64,000 bases of DNA from Catellatospora vulcania (GTDB lineage Bacteria > Actinomycetota > Actinomycetes > Mycobacteriales > Micromonosporaceae): positions 295,720 through 359,719 of the forward strand of contig NZ_WARX01000014.1 in assembly GCF_009720385.1 (NCBI RefSeq), written 5' to 3'. The position numbers and the translations under genes are program-made. Positions within the stretch are counted from its first letter, which is position 1; the number at the start of each line of letters is the position of its first letter. The notes under the pieces were generated by a model. The model was not told the origin of the DNA. It saw only the letters and a program-made list of their open reading frames with translations, and ran no database searches. Below, piece after piece: positions 36,414-45,863 of this stretch.

Positions 36414-36461
36414 AGGAGGGCGCCCTCCCGCCGCTTAGCGGTGTGGGAAGGCGCCCTCCTT
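36413..36461. repeat. Family-C GGCGCC hairpin element, copy 2
   Basis: 17-bp arms (36413-36429 and 36445-36461) with one mismatch and an inner ccgc-ttag-cggt tip. It resembles 21186-21245 (AAGGANGGGCGCC motif). It lies at a convergent junction and is a likely terminator. Confidence 0.8.
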
Positions 36462-36487
36462 GCCGTCTCGGCCACGTCCAAACGGTC

Positions 36488-36551
36488 CAAGATCGCCGTT
36501 TCCGGTCATGATCTGGCGTTATACCGCAGATCATGACCGGAAACACCGATC
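36488..36551. repeat. Family-D inverted repeat, copy 1
   Basis: 24-bp arms (36491-36514 and 36528-36551) with two mismatches and a 13-nt spacer ending accgc. The outer part, caagatcgccgtttc, is shared with 54666-54731, while the inner arm (ggtcatgatct) is copy-specific. It lies between convergent genes, and both copies have the same spacer length. Confidence 0.85.
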
Positions 36552-36574
36552 ATCGCTCCCGCGCCGGGCAGGGA

Positions 36575-37822
36575 TCAGCCGAGGCGCTCGATGATCATCG
36601 CCATGCCCTGGCCGCCGCCGACGCACATGGTCTCCAGGCCGATGCTCTTGTCGTGCCACTGGAGGTTGTTGATCAGGGTCCCGGTGATGCGGGCGCCGGT
36701 CATGCCGAACGGGTGGCCGACGGCGATCGCCCCGCCCATCACGTTGACCTTCTCCAGCGGCAGGCCCAGCTCCCGGTACGACGGGATGACCTGGGCCGCG
36801 AAGGCCTCGTTGATCTCGGCGAGGTCGATGTCGTCGATCGTCATGCCGGCCCGCTTGAGCGCCTGGCGGGTCGCCTCGACCGGGCCGATGCCCATGATCT
36901 CGGGGCTCATCGCGGTGACGCCGGTGGAGATGATCCGCGCCAGCGGGTTGAGCCCGAGCTCGCGGGCCCGGCTGCCGCTCATGATCACGACCGCGGCCGC
37001 GCCGTCGTTGAGCGGGCAGCAGTTGCCCGCGGTGATCCGGCCGTCGGGGCGGAACACCGGCTTGAGCCCGGCGGTGCCCTCCAGCGTCACCCCGGCCCGC
37101 GGACCGTCGTCCTGGCTGACCACGGTGCCGTCGGGCAGGGTCACCGGAGTGATCTCGCGGGCACAGAAGCCGTCCTTGATCCCCTGCTCGGCGAGGTTCT
37201 GCGACCGTACGCCGAAGGAGTCCATGTCCTCGCGGGTCACCCCGTGCAGCTGGGCCAGGTTCTCGGCGGTCTGACCCATGGTCAGGTAGATGTCGGGCAG
37301 CTCGCCGGCCTCGCGCGGGTCGGTCCAGTCCGGCGTGCCGGCCCCGGCGCGCTGCACGGAGCGGGCCTGCGCCGCGTCGAAGCGCGGGTTGTTCCAGCTC
37401 CCGCCGACGGCCGCGGCGGCGTCCGGGGGCAGCCAGTCCGAGTTGCCCCGGGCGTACCGGGACACCATCTCGACACCCGCCGAGATGAAGACGTCGCCCT
37501 CACCGGCCTTGATCGCGTGGAACGCCATCCGGCTGGTCTGCAGCGAGGAGGCGCAGTACCGGGTGACCGTGGCGGCGGGCAGCGAGTCCAGGCCGAGCAG
37601 GGTGGAGACCACCTTGCCCATGTTGAAGCCCTGCTCGCCACCGGGCAGGCCGCAGCCCAGGTAGAGGTCGTCGATCCCGGCCGGATCCAGGGCGGGGATC
37701 TTGTCCAGGGCGGCCTGGATGATGGTGGCGGTGAGGTCGTCCGCGCGCAGGTCCTTCAGGGAGCCCTTGCCGGCCCGGCCGATGGGGGACCGGGCGGTGG
37801 CGACGATGACAGCATCTGACAT
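36575..37822 (-). CDS. Thiolase (acetyl-CoA acyltransferase)
   Basis: 415 aa. Thiolase catalytic residues are complete: Cys90 in VTRYCASSLQ, NEAFAAQ, GHPFGMTGAR with the catalytic His, and CVGGGQGMAM with the second Cys. It runs acetyl-CoA condensation or beta-ketoacyl-CoA cleavage; which one cannot be told from sequence, although FadA-type beta-oxidation thiolases share the GHPFGMTGAR form. The ATG at 37822 follows TAACGT by 6 nt (leaderless). It is monocistronic, with no beta-oxidation partners adjacent. Confidence 0.93.
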   Translation of the reverse strand: MSDAVIVATARSPIGRAGKGSLKDLRADDLTATIIQAALDKIPALDPAGIDDLYLGCGLPGGEQGFNMGKVVSTLLGLDSLPAATVTRYCASSLQTSRMAFHAIKAGEGDVFISAGVEMVSRYARGNSDWLPPDAAAAVGGSWNNPRFDAAQARSVQRAGAGTPDWTDPREAGELPDIYLTMGQTAENLAQLHGVTREDMDSFGVRSQNLAEQGIKDGFCAREITPVTLPDGTVVSQDDGPRAGVTLEGTAGLKPVFRPDGRITAGNCCPLNDGAAAVVIMSGSRARELGLNPLARIISTGVTAMSPEIMGIGPVEATRQALKRAGMTIDDIDLAEINEAFAAQVIPSYRELGLPLEKVNVMGGAIAVGHPFGMTGARITGTLINNLQWHDKSIGLETMCVGGGQGMAMIIERLG

Positions 37823-37828
37823 GAACGA

Positions 37829-37834
37829 ACGTTA
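37829..37834 (-). promoter_or_regulatory. -10 box of leaderless thiolase gene
   Basis: TAACGT on the minus strand, 6 nt before the ATG at 37822. Confidence 0.65.
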
Positions 37835-37875
37835 ACTCGCCGGTAACTTGCCCACCAGACCGGGTGAGAAAGTCG

Positions 37876-38679
37876 TCAGGGGAGCCGGGGCGTCACTCCC
37901 GCGGCGTGGGCCACGGCCGGGAGGAGGGCGTACGCCCACACCCGGTAGCCGTCCGCGGAGGGGTGGTAGCGGTCGGCCGACAGCGTGTTCGGGTCGGCGC
38001 GGAACACCGGGCCGGTCTCGGCGGCCAGGTCGACCACCGCCCCTCCGGCGGCGTGCACCGCCCGCACCTGCGCCCGCGCCACCCGGCGGCCCAGGAAGCC
38101 GACGACCTGGCGCAGCGGCGGCGCGATGGCACGGGCCGCCCCCAGGTCCGGGCAGGTGCCCACGACGACCTCGACGCCGGCCTCGCGCAGCCGGCGCACC
38201 GCCGCCCCGAGGTAGGCCGCCGCGTCCGACGGGCGGCGCAGCGAGATCGCGTCGTTGCCGCCGACCAGGATCACCGCGACGTCCGGCCGGTCGCCCAGCA
38301 GGCACCGCGCCACCTGGGTGGCCAGGTCCGACGAGCGGGACCCGGCGACGCCGACACTGGACAGCGCCACGGCCTGCACCGGCCCGCCCCTGCCGGACTC
38401 GCCGCCGGACAGCAGGGCGGACAGCTGGCCGCCCACGGTGTCGGCGACCCGGTCCACACCCACCCCGAGCGCGGCGGAGTCGCCCAGCATGACCAGCCGC
38501 AGCGGGGCGGCGCTGTCCGAACCCACCGTGGTGCGCAGCGCGAGGCCCAGCCCCGGCTTGGCGTACCGGCGGCTGCGCGCCACCACCGCCTCGGCTGCCA
38601 GCAGCGCAGCCCCGCCCACCGTGCCCGCGATGAGGGTGATCGCGGCGGCCTTCCCGATCCTGCGTGCCACGGAACTCAT
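37876..38679 (-). CDS. SGNH/GDSL hydrolase, membrane-anchored (paralogue 1)
   Basis: 267 aa. An N-terminal signal-anchor (about 9-32) is followed by an SGNH domain: block I VMLGDSAALGVG (Ser), a block-II Gly in SSVGVAGSRSSD, block III LVGGNDAIS (Asn), and block V DRYHPSADGY (Asp, His). It should act outside the membrane as an esterase/lipase/acetylesterase. The ATG overlaps (ATGA) the stop of the mini-ORF cassette at 38676-38750, which couples it to the upstream, related SGNH gene. About 24 other residues around GTCPDLGA are conserved between the pair. Confidence 0.9.
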   Translation of the reverse strand: MSSVARRIGKAAAITLIAGTVGGAALLAAEAVVARSRRYAKPGLGLALRTTVGSDSAAPLRLVMLGDSAALGVGVDRVADTVGGQLSALLSGGESGRGGPVQAVALSSVGVAGSRSSDLATQVARCLLGDRPDVAVILVGGNDAISLRRPSDAAAYLGAAVRRLREAGVEVVVGTCPDLGAARAIAPPLRQVVGFLGRRVARAQVRAVHAAGGAVVDLAAETGPVFRADPNTLSADRYHPSADGYRVWAYALLPAVAHAAGVTPRLP

Positions 38680-38750
38680 GCCCGCTCCTCGCTCCGCTCG
38701 TCGCGGCCGTGTCCCACGAGTCCCGTGATTCGCTCGACAAGCTCGCTCAT
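38676..38750 (-). CDS. Mini-ORF coupling cassette, copy 4 (24 aa)
   Basis: It starts MSELVERI and ends DERSEERA. ATGA overlaps at both ends link the two SGNH hydrolase genes. The codons for SEER hold gcgaggagcgggc, giving GAGGAG before the next ATG. Closely similar to the copy at 22551, on the opposite strand and 16 kb away. Confidence 0.6.
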   Translation of the reverse strand: MSELVERITGLVGHGRDERSEERA

Positions 38751-39808
38751 GCCTGCTCCACAACGTTCGCCTGGTCTGCCAGGCCGGCGGGGGCCTCGCC
38801 CTGGCGGACGACTTCCCACATGCGGCGGCGCAGCTGCGCCCACCGGCCGGCCGGGCCGCGATCACGGCCGTCGACGCGTACCCCGCTCACCTCGGTGCCG
38901 GCGTGGCGCGCCGCCTCGACCGCGGCCTGTGGCAGCGACCGTACCCCGTCCACGGCGGTTCGTGCGCCCGCTTCCACCCGCTGTGGCCCGGCCGGGCTGC
39001 GCAGCGCGGCGACCACCGTCGGCAGCAGCACCGATGCGGCCAGGGCATAGCCCTCCGCGGACGGGTGGAAGCGGTCCCGGGCGAACAGCCGGTGCGGCTG
39101 GGCGGAGAACGTCGGCCCGAGCAGTTCGCCCAGGGACACGGTGCGGCCCCCGGCCTCGACCACGGCGACGGTCTGCGCCGCGGCGAGCTGGCGGCTCCAG
39201 GTGCGGGCCAGCCAGCGCAGCGGCGGCCGGATCGGCTGCACGGCCCCGAGGTCGGGGCAGGTGCCCACGACGACGGTGACACCGGCCTCGCGCAGCCGCC
39301 GCACCGAGTCGGCGAGGTGGCGTACCGAGGCGGCCTGGCCGGCCCGGTGCGTGATGTCGTTGGCTCCGATCAGGATCACCGCCAGGTCGGGGCGCAGTTC
39401 GAGGGCCTCTTCCACCTGGTGCACCAGCATTCCGGAGGTCGCGCCGACGACTGCCAGGCTGTGCAGGCGCACCGGCCTTTCCAGACGCCGGGACAGTCCG
39501 GTGGCGATCAGCGCGGCCGGGGTCTGCCGGGCCCGCAGTGCGCCGAACCCGGCTGCCGAGGAGTCGCCCAGCATGGCCATGTGCACCGGCTCGCCGCCGA
39601 ACCGGCCGCCGTAGAGGCCGTCCGAACGCGGCGGCGGGGCCTGCGCGATGGGGATGGTCCGCCGGGCCGCCTCGACCTGGCCGAGCAGCACCCCGACGGT
39701 GGCCAGGCCGAGCGCGGTCAGCGCGCCGCCGCCATAGACGGCCAGCTTGGCCAGATCCCTGCCGCGACGATGTGCCGCGGCGCCGCCCAGCGCAGTACGC
39801 TCGCTCAT
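38747..39808 (-). CDS. SGNH/GDSL hydrolase, membrane-anchored (paralogue 2)
   Basis: 353 aa. The signal-anchor lies at about 22-45 (LAVYGGGALTALGLATVGVLL), then the SGNH blocks MLGDSSAAGFG, VVGATSGM, LIGANDITH and DRFHPSAEGY. A C-terminal extension of about 85 residues (VEAGARTAVDGVRSLPQAAVEAA, RRRMWEVVRQGEAP) is absent from paralogue 1. The ATG at 39808 has a GAGGCGGG site and overlaps the stop of a 31-codon leader ORF. Arose with paralogue 1 by duplication; both keep VVVGTCPDLGA. Confidence 0.9.
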   Translation of the reverse strand: MSERTALGGAAAHRRGRDLAKLAVYGGGALTALGLATVGVLLGQVEAARRTIPIAQAPPPRSDGLYGGRFGGEPVHMAMLGDSSAAGFGALRARQTPAALIATGLSRRLERPVRLHSLAVVGATSGMLVHQVEEALELRPDLAVILIGANDITHRAGQAASVRHLADSVRRLREAGVTVVVGTCPDLGAVQPIRPPLRWLARTWSRQLAAAQTVAVVEAGGRTVSLGELLGPTFSAQPHRLFARDRFHPSAEGYALAASVLLPTVVAALRSPAGPQRVEAGARTAVDGVRSLPQAAVEAARHAGTEVSGVRVDGRDRGPAGRWAQLRRRMWEVVRQGEAPAGLADQANVVEQA

Positions 39809-39900
39809 AGTGAACCCGCCTCACTCGGGAGACCCGTCGGGGAATCCTCTCTGAGGCTCCTACGTACCCAGCGGATCGTCGGCTGGTAACGCTCGCTCAT
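39805..39900 (-). CDS. 31-aa leaderless leader ORF upstream of SGNH paralogue 2
   Basis: It starts MSERYQPTIRW and ends SEAGSL. Its ATG lies 6 nt after TACCTT (39912-39907), the same geometry as the leaderless genes here. Its TGA overlaps the SGNH start (ATGA). It lacks the ERSEE tail of the mini-ORF family and is therefore separate. It could be a regulatory leader peptide or simply a coupling device. It was too short for normal gene calling, and translation is inferred from the promoter geometry and overlap. Confidence 0.5.
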   Translation of the reverse strand: MSERYQPTIRWVRRSLREDSPTGLPSEAGSL

Positions 39901-39906
39901 GCGAGA

Positions 39907-39912
39907 AAGGTA
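39907..39912 (-). promoter_or_regulatory. -10 box of the SGNH operon leader ORF
   Basis: TACCTT (minus strand), 6 nt before the ATG at 39900. Only 44 bp separate this start from the divergent gene at 39945. Confidence 0.5.
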
Positions 39913-39944
39913 GCGCTCTTCGGTTGCGCTCGGATGGAGGCGAG

Positions 39945-40313
39945 ATGGGACGCACATTGCGGCGTACCGCAGCGTTCACGGCGTTGTGGAAGGCACTCAT
40001 CACGGGGAACGGCAGCAACGCCAGCCTGGCGGACCGGTTGGGCGCGATGCCGCGCATGGTCGTGGCCACGTTGCGCGGACGGTACGACGGCCTTGGCCGG
40101 ATCATGGCGATGGCGGCGGCCACGCTTTACGTGGTGTCCCCGGTCGACATGGTTCCGGAGGCGTTCCTGCTGGTGCTCGGCCTGGCCGACGACGTGATCA
40201 TCGTCAGCTGGATCGCCGGGGCCCTGATCAGCGAGACCGACCGCTTCCTCATGTGGGAGAACGGCGTCAAGACGCCCGTGGGCGGTCCGATCATCGACGG
40301 CGACGTCGCTTAA
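39945..40313 (+). CDS. DUF1232 (YkvA-like) membrane protein
   Basis: 122 aa from an ATG with GGAGG 4 nt upstream. It has the DUF1232 core AAATLYVVSPVDMVPEAFLLVLGLADDVIIVSWIAG: the conserved SPVD-P-E element in a two-helix membrane hairpin. The N-terminus is basic (MGRTLRRTAAFTALWKAL). The function of the family is unknown. Divergent from the SGNH operon and immediately upstream of cystathionine beta-synthase, which has its own promoter. Confidence 0.9.
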   Translation: MGRTLRRTAAFTALWKALITGNGSNASLADRLGAMPRMVVATLRGRYDGLGRIMAMAAATLYVVSPVDMVPEAFLLVLGLADDVIIVSWIAGALISETDRFLMWENGVKTPVGGPIIDGDVA

Positions 40314-40332
40314 CGGTAATTCAACCCCGGTC

Positions 40333-40338
40333 TAGGCT
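40333..40338 (+). promoter_or_regulatory. -10 box of leaderless cystathionine beta-synthase gene
   Basis: TAGGCT ends 6 nt before the GTG at 40345. Confidence 0.68.
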
Positions 40339-40344
40339 TGACGC

Positions 40345-41718
<1,374 letters not shown>

Positions 41719-41725
41719 AGCCTGC

Positions 41726-41766
41726 GCCACGGTGCGGGGCTCCTGACGGGGGTTCCGCACCGTGGC
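41726..41766 (+). terminator. Terminator after cystathionine beta-synthase
   Basis: gccacggtgcgg (41726-41737) and ccgcaccgtggc (41755-41766) are perfect complements around a 17-nt loop. Confidence 0.8.
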
Positions 41767-41821
41767 GGCAGCGCCGGTGTGTCGGCGATGCCACATTCAC
41801 GATCGGCGTGCGGCGGGGGGT

Positions 41822-41827
41822 TACCCT
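41822..41827 (+). promoter_or_regulatory. -10 box of leaderless surface-protein gene
   Basis: TACCCT ends 6 nt before the ATG at 41834. Confidence 0.65.
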
Positions 41828-41833
41828 CCGGAC

Positions 41834-42862
41834 ATGCGGAGGCCGAGCGCGCTGAGCCGCGGGATGCGCCGGAGGGACGTCGGCGTGCCTGGCCGAGCCG
41901 TGTGCGCAGTACTCCTCGTGCTGGCCGTGGCGCTGGTCCCCGGCCCGGCCCGTGCGGGCGCGCCGACTCCGGATCCCGTGGAACTGGAAAGGTCGGCGGC
42001 GCTGGCCGCCTGTGAGCCGAACGTCGACCTGCGCGACCCCGACAGCCGGCCGCTGGGCTGGCCGCTGCCGCGCGGGTCGCGGGTGCTGGTGTACCTGCGC
42101 CAGGACCGTACCAACGTGATCACCCTCCGCTCGGGTGATCTCAACCGGATAGCCGAACTCATCCTCACCAGCGCGCCGATCGAGTCCGCGCCGCTGCTCG
42201 TGAACGTGGACACCCGGCTGGTCGACGACCGCTTGACCTGGGCCGTGCCGCGGGTGAGCGACCTCGGCGGCGGCCCGGTCGACAGCGTCGTCTGGCACTT
42301 CCCGAGCGTGGTGCGCCTCGTGCTGACCGGTCCACAGGCTCCCGGCGTGGTCTTCGCGCCGCACGCCGAGGTGCTGGTCGTGCCGAACCCGCCGCCCTCG
42401 CCCAGCCCTTCGCCGAGCGCGTCGCCCGCACCGAGCCCGCCGCCCGCCGCCACACCGTCGCCCGGCCCCTCCCGCCCCACCGTGTCGCCGTCGGCCAGGT
42501 TCGGGCTGCCGCCGGTGGCAGCCCGGCCGGCCGTGTTGCGCCAGGCCGGATTGCTGCTCGAAGTCGCCGCTCCCGCGCCCGTGACGGGCATTCCCGCCCT
42601 CCCGGACGGCCTGGACTGCGCCCCGCCGCCGTCCGCCTCACCGAGCCCGTCGCCGCTGGAGACCGGCCCCGTGGCCGGGCCGGGCGGTCCCGGGCCGGTC
42701 GGCACCGGTTCCCCGGCGGCTTCGGCCAAGCCGGCCGGGGAACGGCTGATGGCGCTGGCGTCACGCCCAGTGACGTGGTTCGGGATCGCCGGGATGCTCG
42801 TGGGGCTGGCCCTGCTTATCGCAGTTATCGCTGGTGGCCGGGCGCGTCGCCGGTTCCGTTAG
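41834..42862 (+). CDS. Surface protein with partial choice-of-anchor-A-like domain and C-terminal membrane anchor
   Basis: 342 aa. The signal peptide is residues about 1-40 (VCAVLLVLAVALVPGPARAG). The ectodomain contains RNRIAELILTSAPIESAPLL-like and VVWHFPSVVRLVLTGPQ, VVFAPHAEVLV segments that match the second half of choice-of-anchor A domains (LWNFP and ILAP motifs). The first half seems missing. A Ser/Pro-rich stretch, a short globular region and a second Ser/Pro stretch follow, ending in the membrane span WFGIAGMLVGLALLIAVIA and RRRFR. No LPXTG is seen. Likely an exported, membrane-anchored wall-facing protein of unknown binding partner. Confidence 0.75.
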   Translation: MRRPSALSRGMRRRDVGVPGRAVCAVLLVLAVALVPGPARAGAPTPDPVELERSAALAACEPNVDLRDPDSRPLGWPLPRGSRVLVYLRQDRTNVITLRSGDLNRIAELILTSAPIESAPLLVNVDTRLVDDRLTWAVPRVSDLGGGPVDSVVWHFPSVVRLVLTGPQAPGVVFAPHAEVLVVPNPPPSPSPSPSASPAPSPPPAATPSPGPSRPTVSPSARFGLPPVAARPAVLRQAGLLLEVAAPAPVTGIPALPDGLDCAPPPSASPSPSPLETGPVAGPGGPGPVGTGSPAASAKPAGERLMALASRPVTWFGIAGMLVGLALLIAVIAGGRARRRFR

Positions 42863-42874
42863 CCCGTTTCGGCG

Positions 42875-42899
42875 GCAGTCGCACAGCCTGTGCGACTGC
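42875..42899 (+). terminator. Terminator after the surface-protein gene
   Basis: gcagtcgcac (42875-42884) pairs perfectly with gtgcgactgc (42890-42899) across a 5-nt loop. Confidence 0.75.
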
Positions 42900-42964
42900 T
42901 CTGCTTGCCCCGAGTGTTGACTAAGCGTACGGAAGCGGCAGTGCTACCGAGGGGAGAGTGGATC

Positions 42965-43303
42965 GTGGTCACCGTCGACCATGCACCACCCACCGAGACC
43001 AGCCACATCGAACCCTCCGACATAACCGACCACCTGCTGTGGCGCGACGCGCAGCAGATGCTGGGGCGGCACAACAGACCTGACGACGACCAACTCTGCA
43101 ACTGGTGCGGTCAGCACTGGCCGTGCCCGCCACGAAGGCTCGCCGAGCGCGCGGAAGCCGCGGCCAGCCGGCACTGGCGGGAGGCCTGGACCGTACGGCA
43201 TGACATCAACGGGATGCGCTCGCTCCCGGCCTGGCGTGCCGACCTTGGCGAGCGTGGCGGCTCCATCATGCGAAACGGCACCCGCAGGAGCCTCTTCGAC
43301 TAG
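42965..43303 (+). CDS. Small cytoplasmic protein with WCGQHWPC motif, unknown function
   Basis: 112 aa from a GTG at 42965, with GGGGAGAG upstream. The centre carries CNWCGQHWPCPP, three Cys and a His in tight spacing that could bind zinc, flanked by DHLLWRDAQQMLGRHN and RRLAERAEAASRHWREAW. Trp content is high. The C-terminus is basic (IMRNGTRRSLFD). No signal or membrane segment is present. I know no named family; similar short Cys-Trp proteins are common in actinomycetes. Expression signals are modest. Confidence 0.65.
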   Translation: MVTVDHAPPTETSHIEPSDITDHLLWRDAQQMLGRHNRPDDDQLCNWCGQHWPCPPRRLAERAEAAASRHWREAWTVRHDINGMRSLPAWRADLGERGGSIMRNGTRRSLFD

Positions 43304-43504
43304 CCAACCACAGGGTGTCCCGACGTCTCCTGCCGTCCCCCGGCACGTGCTCGTTCGGGCCCCGTCCCAGCGGCGACGCCGTTGCGCTCCGCCAGCGTAG
43401 GCGCGCCGCGTGCATCTGTACGGCTGATCAGGTGGTCGACATGCCTCCGTCGACTACCAACGCCTCCGGCCAGGCGTTCTCTCCAGCCGTACGGGTGCGT
43501 CAGT

Positions 43505-43558
43505 GGGCGAGGGTACGTGATCTCCGGTTCCCCGCAGTCCGGTCACGTACCCTCGCCC
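43505..43558. terminator. Bidirectional terminator between the 42965 and 43569 genes
   Basis: Perfect 16-bp arms gggcgagggtacgtga (43505-43520) and tcacgtaccctcgccc (43543-43558) with a 22-nt loop. The rest of 43304-43568 shows nothing else. Confidence 0.85.
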
Positions 43559-43568
43559 CGACTCGTGT

Positions 43569-44738
43569 CTAGGGTGAGAACTTCCAGATCAGCAGCAGGT
43601 AGACCCCGCAGTACGCGGAGAAGGCCGCGAGCGCGCCGACGATGACGACCATCTTCGCGGGCCGGGTCCGGGCCAGCGCCCCCGCCACCGGCAGCAGCAG
43701 CGCGAACGCGGGCAGCAGGAAGCGCGCCTTCACGTTGTAGTAGCCGGCGCCGCCGAGCGACACGGCCATGACGAGCGCGCTGAACATCAGCAGCTGCCAG
43801 GGCTGCCGCTCGATGACGGAGATCGCGAACAGGGCGATGCTGACCAGGATCACCAGCGCCACCAGCAGGTGGTTCAGCAGGTCGCCCTTGGCCAGCGCCT
43901 GCGCCGTCTGGGTGACCGTGAACCGGCCGCCGTCCCAGCTCGAACCCCAGCCCTCGCCCTGGATGTGGAACCAGCCGTCGATGCGCCCGGCCCGTTGCGC
44001 CACCCAGCCGAGGTAGCCCAGCCAGCCGAGCGGCGCCACCAGCAGCGCGAACCAGGCCCGCCAGGACCGGTCCCGTCCGCGCACGATGGCGAGGAACGCG
44101 GCCAGCACCACGACCGGGAAGAGCGCCGCCGCGGTGGGCCGGGTGAGTCCGGCCAGCACGCTGAGCAGGCCCGCGGCCACCCACTGCCGCCGCAGCGTGG
44201 CCAGCAGGCACCACGCGGCGAGCGCGGTGAACATGGCCTCGGTGTAGCCCATCGACTCGACGACGGCGTGCGGCACCAGCCCCCACACCGTGGCCAGCAG
44301 CACGCCGGTGCGCCGATCGTGCAGGTGCTTGCCGACCGCGAACAGTCCCCACGCCGCGACCAGCGACATCACCCAGGTGAGCAGCACCCCGATGGTGGCG
44401 AGGTCGATCGGCAGGACCGCCCCGAGCCAGGTCATCAGCGTCGGGTGCAGCGGGAAGAAGGCCAGCCCGTTGGCGTCGACGACAGCCGCCGACGGGTAGC
44501 CGTTGACGGCGATCTTGAGGTAGTGCCCGGCGTCGTTGCGATGGCCGAGGATGGACAAGCCGTCCTTGCCCGCGACGTGCGCCGCGAGGAAGAACACGAC
44601 CAGGCCGCTGGTGCGGGCGGCGGCGTACGCCACGAGCGCGGGCCAGGCGTCGGCCAGGGAGCGCCGGACGCTGCCCAACCGGCCTGCGGCCGGAGCCTCG
44701 TCGCCGGCGCGCTCGCTCGGCGAACTGATCTCACTCAA
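43569..44738 (-). CDS. PIG-V-like mannosyltransferase (GT-C membrane glycosyltransferase)
   Basis: 389 aa from a TTG at 44738, with GGAG 6 nt upstream. About nine to ten membrane spans. Hallmarks of the bacterial PIG-V-like group: GHRNDAGHYLKIAVNGYP (the acidic Asp in the first external loop), GLAFFPLHPTLM, SMGYTEAMFTALAAW and LTRPTAAALFP. These use polyprenyl-phosphate-mannose to build envelope glycans or glycolipids. The short cytoplasmic head is Ser/Glu-rich. It is transcribed downstream of rnz on the same strand with a gap of 65 bp, and ends at a strong hairpin. Confidence 0.88.
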   Translation of the reverse strand: MSEISSPSERAGDEAPAAGRLGSVRRSLADAWPALVAYAAARTSGLVVFFLAAHVAGKDGLSILGHRNDAGHYLKIAVNGYPSAAVVDANGLAFFPLHPTLMTWLGAVLPIDLATIGVLLTWVMSLVAAWGLFAVGKHLHDRRTGVLLATVWGLVPHAVVESMGYTEAMFTALAAWCLLATLRRQWVAAGLLSVLAGLTRPTAAALFPVVVLAAFLAIVRGRDRSWRAWFALLVAPLGWLGYLGWVAQRAGRIDGWFHIQGEGWGSSWDGGRFTVTQTAQALAKGDLLNHLLVALVILVSIALFAISVIERQPWQLLMFSALVMAVSLGGAGYYNVKARFLLPAFALLLPVAGALARTRPAKMVVIVGALAAFSAYCGVYLLLIWKFSP

Positions 44739-44803
44739 GGGGGTCTCCGGGGTTCTGCGCGGCAGGGGCGGCGTGCGACGCGGAGAAGTTTAGGCCGCGG
44801 CCG

Positions 44804-45715
44804 TCACCGGCGCATGGGCACGGCGATCCGGGCCAGTTCCTCGGCGACCACGATCTCCCCGTCGAAGTGGGCCGCCGCCTCGTGGCCGAACACGGACGCG
44901 TCCGGGTGGCGCTGGGAGAAGTGGGTGAGCACGAGCCGGCGTACGCCCGCCTCGGTGGCGATCCGGGCGGCCTGCGCCGCGGTGAGGTGCCCGGCCTCGG
45001 CGGCCAGCTCCGCCTCCGTCTCCAGGAAGGTCGACTCGATGACGAGCAGGTCGGCGCCCGCGGCCAGCTCGATCGCGGCCTCGCACCAGCCGGTGTCCAT
45101 CACGAAGGCGGCCACCTGCCCCGGGCGCGGCTCGCTGACCTCGTCCAGGGTCACCAGCCGCCCGTCGGCCACCACCGTGCCCACCCGCTGGAGCACGCCG
45201 ACGTCCGGGCCGCGTACGCCGAGCGCGGCCAGCCGCTCGGGGAGCATCCGGCGGCCGTCCGGCTCCGCCAGGCGGTAGCCGAAGGACTCGACCGGGTGGC
45301 GCAGCCGCCGCGCGCTGAGCGTGCCGAAGCTCCCGGTGGCCAGCACGCCGTCCTCGGCGATCGGGCACTCGGCGAGGCGGGCCTGGTCGTGGAAGTGACT
45401 GGCGTGGCGCAGCCGCGCCAGGAACTCCGCGCCGGAGCCCGGGAAGTGGATCGGCACCTCGTGCGGCACCCGGTCCAGCGAGAGCCGCTGCACGATGCCG
45501 GGCAGGCCGAGGCAGTGGTCGCCGTGGAAGTGCGTGACGCAGATCCGGGTGATGTCGCTCGCCGCGGCCCCGGCCAGCAGCAGCTGCCGCTGGGCGCCCT
45601 CGCCCGGGTCGAACAGGAAGCCCTGGTCGTCCCAGCGCAGCAGGTAGCCGTTGTGCGCGCGCTGGCGGGTGGGCACCTGGCTGGCCGTGCCGAGCACGAT
45701 CAGCTCCCGGCTCAC
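44804..45715 (-). CDS. rnz: Ribonuclease Z
   Basis: 303 aa from a GTG at 45715 (a longer form from 45769 is possible), with a GGGGGC site near. It is a beta-lactamase-fold nuclease that removes the 3' trailers of tRNA precursors. [21 protein letters not shown] at the start and [13 protein letters not shown] (His62, His64, Asp66, His67) form the zinc site; further ligands are in DTGWCE and the [10 protein letters not shown] / LTHFSQRH segment. The tRNase Z exosite is short, as in the RNase Z short form. It lies upstream of the mannosyltransferase gene. Confidence 0.94.
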   Translation of the reverse strand: MSRELIVLGTASQVPTRQRAHNGYLLRWDDQGFLFDPGEGAQRQLLLAGAAASDITRICVTHFHGDHCLGLPGIVQRLSLDRVPHEVPIHFPGSGAEFLARLRHASHFHDQARLAECPIAEDGVLATGSFGTLSARRLRHPVESFGYRLAEPDGRRMLPERLAALGVRGPDVGVLQRVGTVVADGRLVTLDEVSEPRPGQVAAFVMDTGWCEAAIELAAGADLLVIESTFLETEAELAAEAGHLTAAQAARIATEAGVRRLVLTHFSQRHPDASVFGHEAAAHFDGEIVVAEELARIAVPMRR

Positions 45716-45818
45716 GCACGCCCCCACGTGGAGATCGTCTTCACCGGGGGAGGGTACCGCGCCGGACACGCCCAGCGTTCTTCCAGCAAGGGCCGAGGAA
45801 ACGCCGACGTCGGCTGCC

Positions 45819-45824
45819 TAACGT
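45819..45824 (+). promoter_or_regulatory. -10 box upstream of the dioxygenase-like gene
   Basis: TAACGT, about 40 nt before the ATG at 45864; the leader contains aggagcaggggg. Confidence 0.45.
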
Positions 45825-45863
45825 CGCCGGCACAGGGCCACGAAGGAGCAGGGGGACGAGGCG

